A stretch of 11,277 nucleotides of DNA, taken from an uncultured Pedobacter sp. (lineage in GTDB: Bacteria > Bacteroidota > Bacteroidia > Sphingobacteriales > Sphingobacteriaceae). Below are positions 1 through 8,300 of this stretch, piece after piece (positions within the stretch are counted from its first letter, which is position 1; each line of letters starts with the position of its first letter). Under the pieces are notes generated by a model that worked only from the letters and a program-made list of their open reading frames with translations, was not told the origin of the DNA and ran no database searches. Location: assembly GCF_946479715.1 (NCBI RefSeq), contig NZ_CAMLHF010000183.1:1-11277 (forward strand), in the 5' to 3' direction. The translations under genes and the position numbers were made by a program.

Positions 1-325
1 TGCTTCCAATTGATTTAGCACTATTAAAGTCAGGTTTTTCATTACTCTGATATACTTCCAGCTTAGCTATATCTTTTAATGCTTCTTTGTTAACAGATCC
101 GGAAATGGTTTTATAAGCAATTTCGGTATTCCCTTCGGGTATGTTTACTTCAATACGCAGATAAGCATTTGCCTCCATTCTTTTAAATATTGGGTTCTCT
201 GTTGAAACAGCACTAATTTTTATAGCGTTAGCGCCTGTTTCTGTATATATTTTTTTGCTACATGAGGTAATGCCTAATACAATAATCATTACCAAAACAG
301 CTTTCGTTATATTTCTATGTATCAT
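1..325 (-). CDS. Putative sialidase lipoprotein, N-terminal part (partial)
   Basis: Partial gene: 108 complete codons are present and the rest lies beyond the left edge. Reading from the ATG at 325, the protein starts with a short basic stretch, a hydrophobic segment (about residues 9-19) and a lipobox ending ITSC at Cys22, so it should be an exported lipoprotein. The mature part (about residues 35-108) is beta-rich and includes AYLRIEVNI, a SGSVN turn and DIAKLEVYQ. From memory this resembles the N-terminal domain that precedes the BNR-repeat catalytic propeller in Bacteroides sialidases (NanH/BT0455 type), where an xLRLxA strand and an IQSIKLYYGG strand occupy the same places. The catalytic Asp boxes and arginine triad would lie outside the window. 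It starts 33 bp after the MFS stop and is probably the next gene of the operon. The sialidase call rests on this resemblance plus the sialic acid neighbours. Another surface glycan-binding or glycosidase lipoprotein remains possible. Confidence 0.62.
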   Translation of the reverse strand, partial: MIHRNITKAVLVMIIVLGITSCSKKIYTETGANAIKISAVSTENPIFKRMEANAYLRIEVNIPEGNTEIAYKTISGSVNKEALKDIAKLEVYQSNEKPDFNSAKSIGS

Positions 326-358
326 TATCTTATATAATTCTATTTAACCATTAAACTA

Positions 359-1606
359 TTACGCATCAACAAAATCGTTATGTTTGGGGCGTAAAAAATA
401 AAGTTGAACACCTAATGCAATTACTACAATTCCGGCAAGCATTGCGAAATCTTTACCAAGGTTACCGGCATCAGATGATTTGCCTAACAAATCGGTTATA
501 AAAGCACCGAAAAATACTCCGGTCATATTCATTAATCCGTATGCTGTTGCCCTGTATTTGGCCGAAACAAATTGACAAAGAATGGGCATATTGTTGGCAT
601 CAAACATCCCAAAGCCTATACCAAAGCAAATAGCCGCCCCAACAACATGAAAGAGTGAGTGGCCAAAGCCAAGTAATAATAACGATGGAATGGTTAATGC
701 CAAACCAATTGCACTGGTATAAATACGGCCTTTAATGTTTTTCTGCACCCATTTATCTGACAAAATACCTCCGAATATTACTCCCAGAAAAGAAGAAGCT
801 GCTATTGTAATGGTTGACAGCGGCCCCGCAGTGGCCATCGGAATATTTAAGTTTTGTGCAAATAATGTAGGTAACCAGTTTTTTGCCGCCCAGCCTGGTA
901 AACTTGGAACTGCAAAATAGAACAGAATAATCCAAAAGGAAATATTGGTAAGCAGCAGCCACAATCCTTTAAATAATGAAGGTTTGGCGTTTATTATAAT
1001 TTTATCGGATCCTGTTTCATCATCACTAACCTTTTTCTCTCTTAAAAAAAGGATTAAGACAACGGAGTAAATAATACCTGCTATTCCGAACCAGTGAAAG
1101 GTAGATTGCCATGAGAATTTATCGGCAATGGTGGCTCCAAAACCGCCTAATGCCTGCCCCATGTACAATCCTGTCATGTGAATTCCTATTGCCAAAGATC
1201 TTGTTTTAGGAGAGTGAAAATCGGCTATTAAAGACAATCCTGCAGGAATGTAAAGTGCTTCGCTAACGCCCATTATTGCCCTTAACCAGTAGATTTGATT
1301 GAAAGTTTCGGCATAGCCCATTAAAAAAGTAACTCCCGACCAAACGAATAAACTACCAACAATTAGCCATTTTCTATTGAACTTATCGGCTATAATTCCC
1401 GAAACAGGGCTCATAAAACCGTATATCCAGAGGAAGATTGCCATTAGATAGCCAAAGTTGGTAGCCGATTGCAACTCCGCAATATCGATTTGCATTGCAG
1501 GCTTCATGGTCGACAACATTTGTCTGTCCATATAATTTAATAATGCCACTACCCACAGTAATCCGACAAGCACCCAGGCATAATTATTTGTGTTTTTCTT
1601 TAGCAT
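359..1606 (-). CDS. MFS transporter, anion:cation symporter type; probable sialic acid importer
   Basis: Complete 415-residue major facilitator with about 12 hydrophobic segments. The N-terminus carries NYMDRQ at residues 24-29 in TM1, typical of the anion:cation symporter/hexuronate (ExuT-like) branch. The loop between TM2 and TM3 has the MFS motif A as GIIADKFNRK (70-79). A charged cytoplasmic linker (about 189-210) separates the two six-helix halves. A family member like this would import an acidic sugar with protons across the inner membrane. The neighbours (lyase, mutarotase, SusCD, probable sialidase) make N-acetylneuraminate the likely substrate, as for the MFS NanT in the B. fragilis nan operon. 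The start at 1606 lies only 4 bp after the stop of the mutarotase gene, so translational coupling is likely. The MFS fold is certain. The substrate is inferred from context, and a uronate or sugar acid cannot be excluded from sequence alone. Confidence 0.85.
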   Translation of the reverse strand: MLKKNTNNYAWVLVGLLWVVALLNYMDRQMLSTMKPAMQIDIAELQSATNFGYLMAIFLWIYGFMSPVSGIIADKFNRKWLIVGSLFVWSGVTFLMGYAETFNQIYWLRAIMGVSEALYIPAGLSLIADFHSPKTRSLAIGIHMTGLYMGQALGGFGATIADKFSWQSTFHWFGIAGIIYSVVLILFLREKKVSDDETGSDKIIINAKPSLFKGLWLLLTNISFWIILFYFAVPSLPGWAAKNWLPTLFAQNLNIPMATAGPLSTITIAASSFLGVIFGGILSDKWVQKNIKGRIYTSAIGLALTIPSLLLLGFGHSLFHVVGAAICFGIGFGMFDANNMPILCQFVSAKYRATAYGLMNMTGVFFGAFITDLLGKSSDAGNLGKDFAMLAGIVVIALGVQLYFLRPKHNDFVDA

Positions 1607-1610
1607 ATTA

Positions 1611-2786
1611 TTAGTTTTTTGAAACTGGGAGCGTTTCTATTTTGCCTATCATTACCGAGGGTGTTCTTACACCGGGTTTTATTTCTCCGTTAGATAAAAC
1701 AATATCGTTGCCCCATTTAGTTGCAGTTGTAGTAACATGTGCAGGAAAAGGCAGTTGACCTAATTTAGTCCATGTATTTTTAGTAGTGTTATACACCAGT
1801 TGGGTTTTATAAAAACCTTTATGGTTAATGCTTAACTTATTCTTTTCTAAAGTAAGCTTATCTTTCTCTTCTTGTGATGGCGACTTAGCTATTTGAGATA
1901 TGTAGTTCTCTATTTTATGAAAAACCGTTCCATTATCACCACCTGCAACCAGAATAAGATTATTAGCTACAGCAACTCCTGCTCCGGCAGAAAAATTAGT
2001 TGTTTGTTTGCCGTCGGAAATATCAGCCAGTTTTTGCCAGGCGCCCGCAGCAATGTCATAAGCGTAAGTTGTATGGTGTAAATCGCTAATTCCTGATGGT
2101 GTTTTAGTACGGCCACCTATTACGAAGATCTTATCTGCCTGGGCTACAACCAAGGCGTTTGCCAGTTGCATTGGCAGGCTTGGTAATTTTTGCCATGCCG
2201 AATCTTTAATATTTAGATCGAGCTTATAAAAGGCATCAGATGAATTTTTTTCTTTATCGCCTCCGACCAGATAAACCACATTACCAATATGGGTAAGCCC
2301 GGTATTAGTAACTGCAATTGGCAAATCGGGTAATTTTTTCACAACGATATTTAATTCCGGAGTATCCCAGGTAATGATAAATGCTTTGTTAGATAAACCA
2401 TTTTGACCTTCACCACCGGCATAAACCACTCCCAAATCTGTGGAAGTATTGCCACAATAAGCAATAGGTTCCGGTAGCTTTGATGTTTTTGTACTCCAAA
2501 CAAAGCGTTCGTTTTGCTTAAGTAATAGCTGAATCTTATCAGAATAATACTTCTTCCCTCCTTCCCATGGCATTTTATCAGGGAAATTAGCGCCTCCTGC
2601 AACCAAAAGGGCGTCATTATAAACAGCATTAACAGCACCTGCAAAGCCCAATGAAGTACTGCCATCTGCATTTTGCAGTTTTGCAGCTGTACACCATTGC
2701 ACTCGCTCTATTACCGTTTCCTGGGCAGAAACATCAGTCAACATTAGCATAAAAGGGATTGATAAAGAAAATAAGTATTTGTTCAT
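1611..2786 (-). CDS. nanM: Circularly permuted N-acetylneuraminate mutarotase (kelch propeller)
   Basis: Complete 391-residue secreted protein with an N-terminal signal peptide ending near VSAQ (about residue 22), placing it in the periplasm. Kelch-type GG turns recur at AGGAN (63-67), AGGEG (123-127), VGGDK (174-178), IGGRT (223-227) and AGGDN (281-285), consistent with a six-bladed beta-propeller. The order of blades differs from E. coli NanM/YjhT. Here the N-terminal part (GFAGAV, LLVAGGANF, YYSD; residues 47-83) matches the C-terminal part of NanM. The NGEIKPGVR segment (366-374) matches NanM's mid-protein NGEAKPGLR. Glu368 and Arg374 therefore correspond to the NanM residues remembered as functionally important (Glu209 and Arg215). 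This is the pattern of the cyclically permuted mutarotase family (TIGR03548). NanM speeds conversion of alpha-sialic acid, as released by sialidases, to the beta anomer. It follows the lyase gene by 17 bp and precedes the MFS gene by 4 bp. The fold is very secure; the substrate is strongly supported by context. Confidence 0.9.
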   Translation of the reverse strand: MNKYLFSLSIPFMLMLTDVSAQETVIERVQWCTAAKLQNADGSTSLGFAGAVNAVYNDALLVAGGANFPDKMPWEGGKKYYSDKIQLLLKQNERFVWSTKTSKLPEPIAYCGNTSTDLGVVYAGGEGQNGLSNKAFIITWDTPELNIVVKKLPDLPIAVTNTGLTHIGNVVYLVGGDKEKNSSDAFYKLDLNIKDSAWQKLPSLPMQLANALVVAQADKIFVIGGRTKTPSGISDLHHTTYAYDIAAGAWQKLADISDGKQTTNFSAGAGVAVANNLILVAGGDNGTVFHKIENYISQIAKSPSQEEKDKLTLEKNKLSINHKGFYKTQLVYNTTKNTWTKLGQLPFPAHVTTTATKWGNDIVLSNGEIKPGVRTPSVMIGKIETLPVSKN

Positions 2787-2803
2787 AAGCCTATTACTAA
2801 AAA

Positions 2804-3733
2804 CTAATGAGGCGCATTTGATTTAAAAGTATTAAAATCAAGCGCTGCTACATCAGATTTAAATTGTTCAAACTGATTGCTATCCATATTCTTAACCGGC
2901 AACCTAAATTCTCCGCAATCTATTCCAACTACTTTCATATAAGCTTTTCCTGTAGCTATACCACCGTATTTACCTAACAATCTGATCATATCTATAGATT
3001 GCTGCTGCAGTGAATTGGCTTTCTTTAAGTCGTGGTTGTCAAAAGCATCTATCATATCATAATATAAGGGAGCTGCATAATTAAATGTACTGCCTACTGC
3101 ACCTTTTGTTCCCAGCGCTAATGCCGAAAGCATATTCTCATCACGTCCCCAAAGCATGTCATATTTTCCATCCTTAAAGTTCATACAAGATAAGAAATCC
3201 ATAAAGTCTTCGTGCGTATATTTTACTCCGGCAAAGTTTTCAATTTTAGCATCAACCGCCTTTAACAAATCATACATAGCAAAGCCTACTCCTGTAAGTA
3301 CTGGTATGTGATAATAGTAGAAAGGCATATCTGGCACTACCGCAGCAATTTCTGCACAAGCTTGAGCCAACATATCTACATTTGCAGGTTTAAAATAAAA
3401 AGGAGCAGTAAACGAAATGGCGTAAAGCCCAATCTGTTTAGCATATAAAGCAAGTTCTTTACAATCTGTAATACTTGTACCACCTAAAAATAACATCACT
3501 TTAAAATCAGGATCATCATTGGTACAATCGGCCCAGGCTTTCGCTACTTGTTTTTTCTCATCTGTAGACATAGAAACACCCTCGCCGGTTGATCCGCAGA
3601 TGAAAGCACCTGTTATTTTATTGTGTTTTAAAAATCTATAGTAATCAGGAATAATATTTAGGTTGATGGCTCCATTATTGTCCATTGCAGTAAAAGGAGC
3701 GGCAATTAAGCCTTGTAATCTCTCGAAAATCAT
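2804..3733 (-). CDS. nanA: N-acetylneuraminate lyase (sialic acid aldolase)
   Basis: Complete 309-residue class I aldolase of the DHDPS/NAL family. It cleaves N-acetylneuraminate to N-acetylmannosamine and pyruvate in the cytoplasm. Visible motifs are GSTGE at 47-51 (pyruvate carboxylate binding), YYYHIP at 139-144 with Tyr141 as the expected catalytic tyrosine, GVKYTHED with Lys171 as the Schiff-base lysine, GRDEN at 196-200, and GSTFN at 214-218. The GRDE and GSTxN motifs correspond to sugar-contacting segments of sialic acid lyases and argue against dihydrodipicolinate synthase (DapA). The YYYHIP segment and the LQGLIAAPFT start resemble the vertebrate NPL type more than E. coli NanA, which has VVYNIP. 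The gene lies 70 bp downstream of the SusD-like gene, across a strong inverted repeat, and 17 bp before the mutarotase gene. No active-site residue appears to be missing. Confidence 0.88.
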   Translation of the reverse strand: MIFERLQGLIAAPFTAMDNNGAINLNIIPDYYRFLKHNKITGAFICGSTGEGVSMSTDEKKQVAKAWADCTNDDPDFKVMLFLGGTSITDCKELALYAKQIGLYAISFTAPFYFKPANVDMLAQACAEIAAVVPDMPFYYYHIPVLTGVGFAMYDLLKAVDAKIENFAGVKYTHEDFMDFLSCMNFKDGKYDMLWGRDENMLSALALGTKGAVGSTFNYAAPLYYDMIDAFDNHDLKKANSLQQQSIDMIRLLGKYGGIATGKAYMKVVGIDCGEFRLPVKNMDSNQFEQFKSDVAALDFNTFKSNAPH

Positions 3734-3758
3734 ATAAGTGTTGAGTGTGTTTTTAAAT

Positions 3759-3796
3759 CATTCGCGGGCAACAGTAGTGTACTCTACCCGCGAATG
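3759..3796 (-). promoter_or_regulatory. Intercistronic hairpin between susD-like gene and nanA
   Basis: A perfect 10-bp inverted repeat, CATTCGCGGG (3759-3768) and CCCGCGAATG (3787-3796), is separated by 18 bases. The spacer itself holds a small AGTA-GTG-TACT stem (3773-3783). It is unusually GC-rich for this DNA and lies just after the SusD-like stop codon. On the transcript it is followed by AUUUAAAA rather than a run of U, so it does not look like a complete intrinsic terminator. A role as an mRNA-stabilising or attenuating structure that sets susCD expression above that of the downstream enzymes is inferred. Confidence 0.65.
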
Positions 3797-3803
3797 CTGT
3801 GAA

Positions 3804-5348
3804 TTAAAATAAAGGATATCCGTCTGTTTGTGTTAGCGCCCTATTATTTGTCAAAGAGGTTCTGTCTATTGGCCACAACAACTTGTAAGCTTCTGAAGAG
3901 GCCAAACCAGTTTTAGCAAATACACAGTTATTACCCATGCGTCTAAGGTCATACCATCTTTTCCCTTCTCCAATAAACTCTAACAAACGTTCCTGAAGTA
4001 TCGCTTCCTTAGGGTCAGCATCTATAGCTTGATGAGGATAACCCAGAGTAGCCTCATTGTAGTTGCTGCCAAAAGCTCTTGCTCTAACAAGATTTATCTC
4101 TGTAGCCGGGCTTTCACCTAACGCAACCTTAGCCTCCGCTAAAAGTAATAACAGATCAGCATAACGATAAATTGGGAAGTCATTGGTGAAAGCCCTGCTT
4201 CCCGCATTTTGTTCTCCTTGGTACTTTTTCAGGAATGCTCCGGCTATTTTAAATGTACCCGCTGCTGGTTGAGAATAAGCTGCCTGTATTGTTAAGTTTT
4301 TGCGTAAGTCATTCTCATTAAATTTTCTGTAGGTAGCTATTTTAGTAGGAATTCTTAATAGCCCACCATAGTTATCTGTAACCACATCAAATTTTCTTGC
4401 AGCTAATGAATCGTAGAAATTAATGATTAAGCTTGTTTGCGGAACAAAGTTTCCAATGAAAGGCAGGGTAGCTTCATTCAGTTTATTTCTTGAAGCAAAA
4501 ATCACCTCATTATTGTCTTTCCCGGTTGATGAAAACACATCTGCAAAATTATTTAATAATGATAATGCTGGAGCGCCCGACTGAATACTGGTCAATGCTG
4601 TTTTTGCTATTGTAGCATCAGCACTGCCACCACCTCTGTAACTTGTCCACAAATACACTTCTGCATTTAACATTTGAGTAGCAGATTTAGACCAGAATCC
4701 TTTTTTGTTCTTTGCAGAGAAGGAATAGTCAGAACCGAAATTTTCGTTAGAAAGGTTAATATCCGATTTAATTAAGCTCATTACCTCTGCATCAGTAGAC
4801 GCAGGTTTCGCCAAATTTGAAATATCGATATCAACCGTAGGCTCTGTTACAATTACAGCTTTACCCCAACTTCTGTAAAGCTGAAAATAATAAAATGCAC
4901 GCATACCGTAAGCAATACCAAGATAGTTTTTCTTTGTTGCTTCCGACACTATATTGGTAGAGTTCAATTTGCTAATCAAAAGATTAATTTGATTAATGTT
5001 ATTGTAAAATCCTCCAAAATTACTAACTCCTGGATTATCTGCATCTAAGGTATGAAGCCACATGCGCTCCATGCCTTGAGTTGCCTCACCTGTAAATGCA
5101 GCTGTAGTGCCTGGATCTGTTCCATATATGTCCGCACGTACTTCTCCCAGAAATTCAAAACTGGTATTATGATCGCGAAAACGTGTGTGAATTCCACTCA
5201 CAAAAGCGTCCACCTGATCTGGAGTTTTCCAATAGCTTGCATCACTTAAGTTACTCACCGGACTTAAATTTAAATCTTTTTTACAAGAGCTAAGGGCTAT
5301 TGCACTAATCCCTAAACAGATTAGAATATTTTTTATGTTCTTTTTCAT
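3804..5348 (-). CDS. SusD/RagB-family surface glycan-binding lipoprotein (NanU-like role likely)
   Basis: Complete 514-residue lipoprotein. The signal peptide ends in the lipobox LSSC with Cys22 as the lipidated residue, followed by KKDLNLSP, the usual start of mature SusD proteins. The N-terminal half carries the family features DASYWKTPDQVDAF (36-49) and GMRAFYYFQLYRSWG (about 148-162), part of the TPR-like helical scaffold. The C-terminal half has YRYADLLLLLAEA, the ILQERLLEFIGEGKRWYDLRR block and a final DGYPLF, all typical of RagB/SusD. Such proteins form the lid over the SusC barrel and bind ligand at the cell surface. Here the ligand is probably sialic acid or a sialoglycan, by analogy with NanU of Tannerella and Bacteroides. 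It starts 18 bp after the SusC-like stop, so the pair is co-transcribed. Family assignment is secure; ligand is from context. Confidence 0.93.
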   Translation of the reverse strand: MKKNIKNILICLGISAIALSSCKKDLNLSPVSNLSDASYWKTPDQVDAFVSGIHTRFRDHNTSFEFLGEVRADIYGTDPGTTAAFTGEATQGMERMWLHTLDADNPGVSNFGGFYNNINQINLLISKLNSTNIVSEATKKNYLGIAYGMRAFYYFQLYRSWGKAVIVTEPTVDIDISNLAKPASTDAEVMSLIKSDINLSNENFGSDYSFSAKNKKGFWSKSATQMLNAEVYLWTSYRGGGSADATIAKTALTSIQSGAPALSLLNNFADVFSSTGKDNNEVIFASRNKLNEATLPFIGNFVPQTSLIINFYDSLAARKFDVVTDNYGGLLRIPTKIATYRKFNENDLRKNLTIQAAYSQPAAGTFKIAGAFLKKYQGEQNAGSRAFTNDFPIYRYADLLLLLAEAKVALGESPATEINLVRARAFGSNYNEATLGYPHQAIDADPKEAILQERLLEFIGEGKRWYDLRRMGNNCVFAKTGLASSEAYKLLWPIDRTSLTNNRALTQTDGYPLF

Positions 5349-5366
5349 ATCGCTAATTCTTAAATA

Positions 5367-8300
5367 TTAGAAACCAACTTGTACACCCATAATGAATGAC
5401 CTTGCCGTTGGATACGTACCTGTGTAAATACCAGTAACCACACCATCAGTATTAACCGGAGGTTCAGGAGAGGGACCAGAAAACTTGGTAATATAAAACA
5501 AGTTACTACCGGTTATATAAACTTTCATATTTGAAAGAATCTTAGATTTTTTTACCAGGTCATTAGGCAATGTATAAGCAAGTGTGACCTCCCTTAAAGC
5601 CAAATAGTCACCTTTCTCATAAAATCTTGAGTTGTTACTGTTCAATACAGCATTGCCATTATTTGCCCTTGTGTAATTCTGTTTTGATCCTCCAACCTGA
5701 TCAGCATAGTAAACTTTTGGCACATCTGTAACTGTGTTTGTTGGTGACCATGCTTGTTTTTGTAATTCAATGTAGTTAAAGGTTCCTTGATAGTTCCCCA
5801 ATGTTCTGGCAACCAAATCATTGTAAATGGTATGACCAATTGCAAAATCCCATCTGTTATACATGGATAAGCCTTTATAAGAAATGCTTGTATTAAAACC
5901 GCCAGTCCATTTAGGGAAAATATTACCTAAATAAACCTGATCTCTGGAATCTATAATGTTATCTCCATTTACATCTTGCCAATTAACATCCCCTGCAGTA
6001 ATGCGTCCGTTTTTACCTGCGGCAAGATTTGGCCCTGTAATACCAGCAATTGCATCAGTACGGTTACCGGCAATTGCGGCTACTTCAGCATCATCTTTAA
6101 AAATGGATACCTGTTTATAGCCATACATATCTCCCAATGCCTGTCCTTCCTGTAAACCACCTACCCAAACAACCTGTCCGGATTTTGGATCAAAAATCTG
6201 TAGTCCACCCTGTCTATTGTTGTCATTACCGTTAAATGGTAATTGTAAAATCTTATTCTTAACAAATGAAGCGTTTACACCGGCACTAACTTTCCAGTCG
6301 CCTTTATCAAAGATGTTTGCATTGACAGCAAATTCATAACCCTTATTCTGATAAGTACCCAGGTTAGTTCTTAAAGAACCAAAGCCCACATAACTTGGTA
6401 AATCAAGATTGGTCAACAGGTCGCTTGTTCTTCTATCGTAATAATCAAACGTTAAACTGACTCTGTCCTTAAATAAACCTAAATCTAAACCGACATCCGT
6501 TGTTTTACTTTTTTCCCATCTCAAATTGCTATTAATTATACCTGTATTTAAGAAACCTGCAGAACCATTATAATTAGTTTGCAATGCATAAACACCCTGA
6601 ACCTCATAACGTCCCAATCCGGCAACGTTACCATTTTCTCCATAACTGATGCGTGGTTTTAAAGAAGAAATATAATTGCTTATCCCTGAATTAATAAAAA
6701 AATCCTCTTTATGTACATTCCATCCGGCAGACATACCAGGAAAAAAACCATTTCTGTTATCTTCAGCTAAACTAGAAACACCATCCAATCTGAATACTGC
6801 TGTAAACAAATATTTATTATCAAAATCATAGGCGAATCTTCCTAAAGCTGAAAGTATTTTATATTGAGATTTAGTAGAATAGTTGTTTGCGCTTCCAGCA
6901 GCAAAGGTTGTAGAGGCATTAGCAGTAGGAATATCATCTGTAGGTGCATTCTGTCCGAAAACCTGCATTGCATATGAATTCACATTGTAATACTCACCAC
7001 CTGCCATTACATTAAAATTATGCTTGCCTCCTAAGGTTTTGGTGTAATTCAAAATACCATTGTATTGCGTCTGAAAATCTCTGGCAAAAGTATATATAGA
7101 GTTTCTTGTACTATTCCCTATAGTTCCTGAAAAAACATTAGCATAGGTTTGTGTGGATTTTTGAAAAGATTGGTCTAGTTTTTCATATAGGTAAGCATTT
7201 CCGGTAGCCTTAAAGTATAAGCCAGGAATAATATCCCATTTAACAGCACCATTAACCACTACCCTGTTTACCTCATTTGAGCGATCCAGGCGATTTAACC
7301 AATATAGTGGGTTACCATCTGTAACTCCATTTCCTGGATTTGGATTGGTTTTAGCTTCATCCAGCCATGGATTAAATGTTGGCCAAATTGCCATATTACG
7401 ATATAGCGTATTTACATCACCACCAATAGCACCAATTTGAGAAGAAGTAGACAAACTTACCCCACTACTTACCTCGATATTAGGTTTAACTTTATAAGAA
7501 CCGTTCACATCGCCAGTGTATCTCTTATAATTTGAACCAACAATTACTCCATTTTCATTGTAAGCATCAAAAGCAGCAAAGTATTTCCCTTTATCATTTC
7601 CACCTGTAACATTTAAGTAATGATCTTTAGTATAAGTATTTCTAAACAACACGTCCTCAACCTCACCACCATGGTCTTTATACATGATCTGACCTCCATA
7701 AGGATCGTCGAGAATACCCCATCCAGCAGGCAAAGTTGTTGTGCCTGCTACATATTTCTTAATATCAAATGTTGCAAGATCTGCAGGATTTGTGGAGAGT
7801 CCCAGACCTCTGGAGGCGTTTACCTGATCAAGACTTCTTCCCGCATTTAAATAACCTAAGCGGGTATAATAGATGTAATCCTTAGCATCCATATATTGAT
7901 ACCCTTCTCTGTTTTGATTGTATCCGCCTGTAAATTTATAGGAGATCTGAGCAGCTCCTGTCTTTCCAGTTTTAGTGGTAATTAGAATTACCCCATTGTT
8001 AGCACGCGCACCATAAATTGCAGTAGCAGATGCATCCTTAAGTAATTCAACAGATTCAATATTTTCGGATGCAATATCATTATATGCTCTTATAACCCCA
8101 TCAACAATAACCAATGGCGCGCCCGGACTATTAATTGAAGCACCACCACGGAGAAGAATTAAAGGAGAAGCACCTGGCTGACCTGTACTATTAACTACCT
8201 GCAAACCAGAAACAGTACCTTGCAGTGCACTACCAATATTAGAGCGCGGGGTACTTGCAAGTACTTCTTTATCAAGCTTCGCTATAGAATTAGTTACATT

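Noticed and set aside
735..920. Short plus-strand open frame opposite the MFS gene
   Set aside because: It lies wholly within a well-supported membrane transporter gene, has no recognisable domain, and has no upstream signals.
2804..3733. Reading the aldolase as dihydrodipicolinate synthase (DapA)
   Set aside because: The YYYHIP, GRDEN and GSTFN segments and the neighbouring mutarotase and transporter fit sialic acid lyase better.
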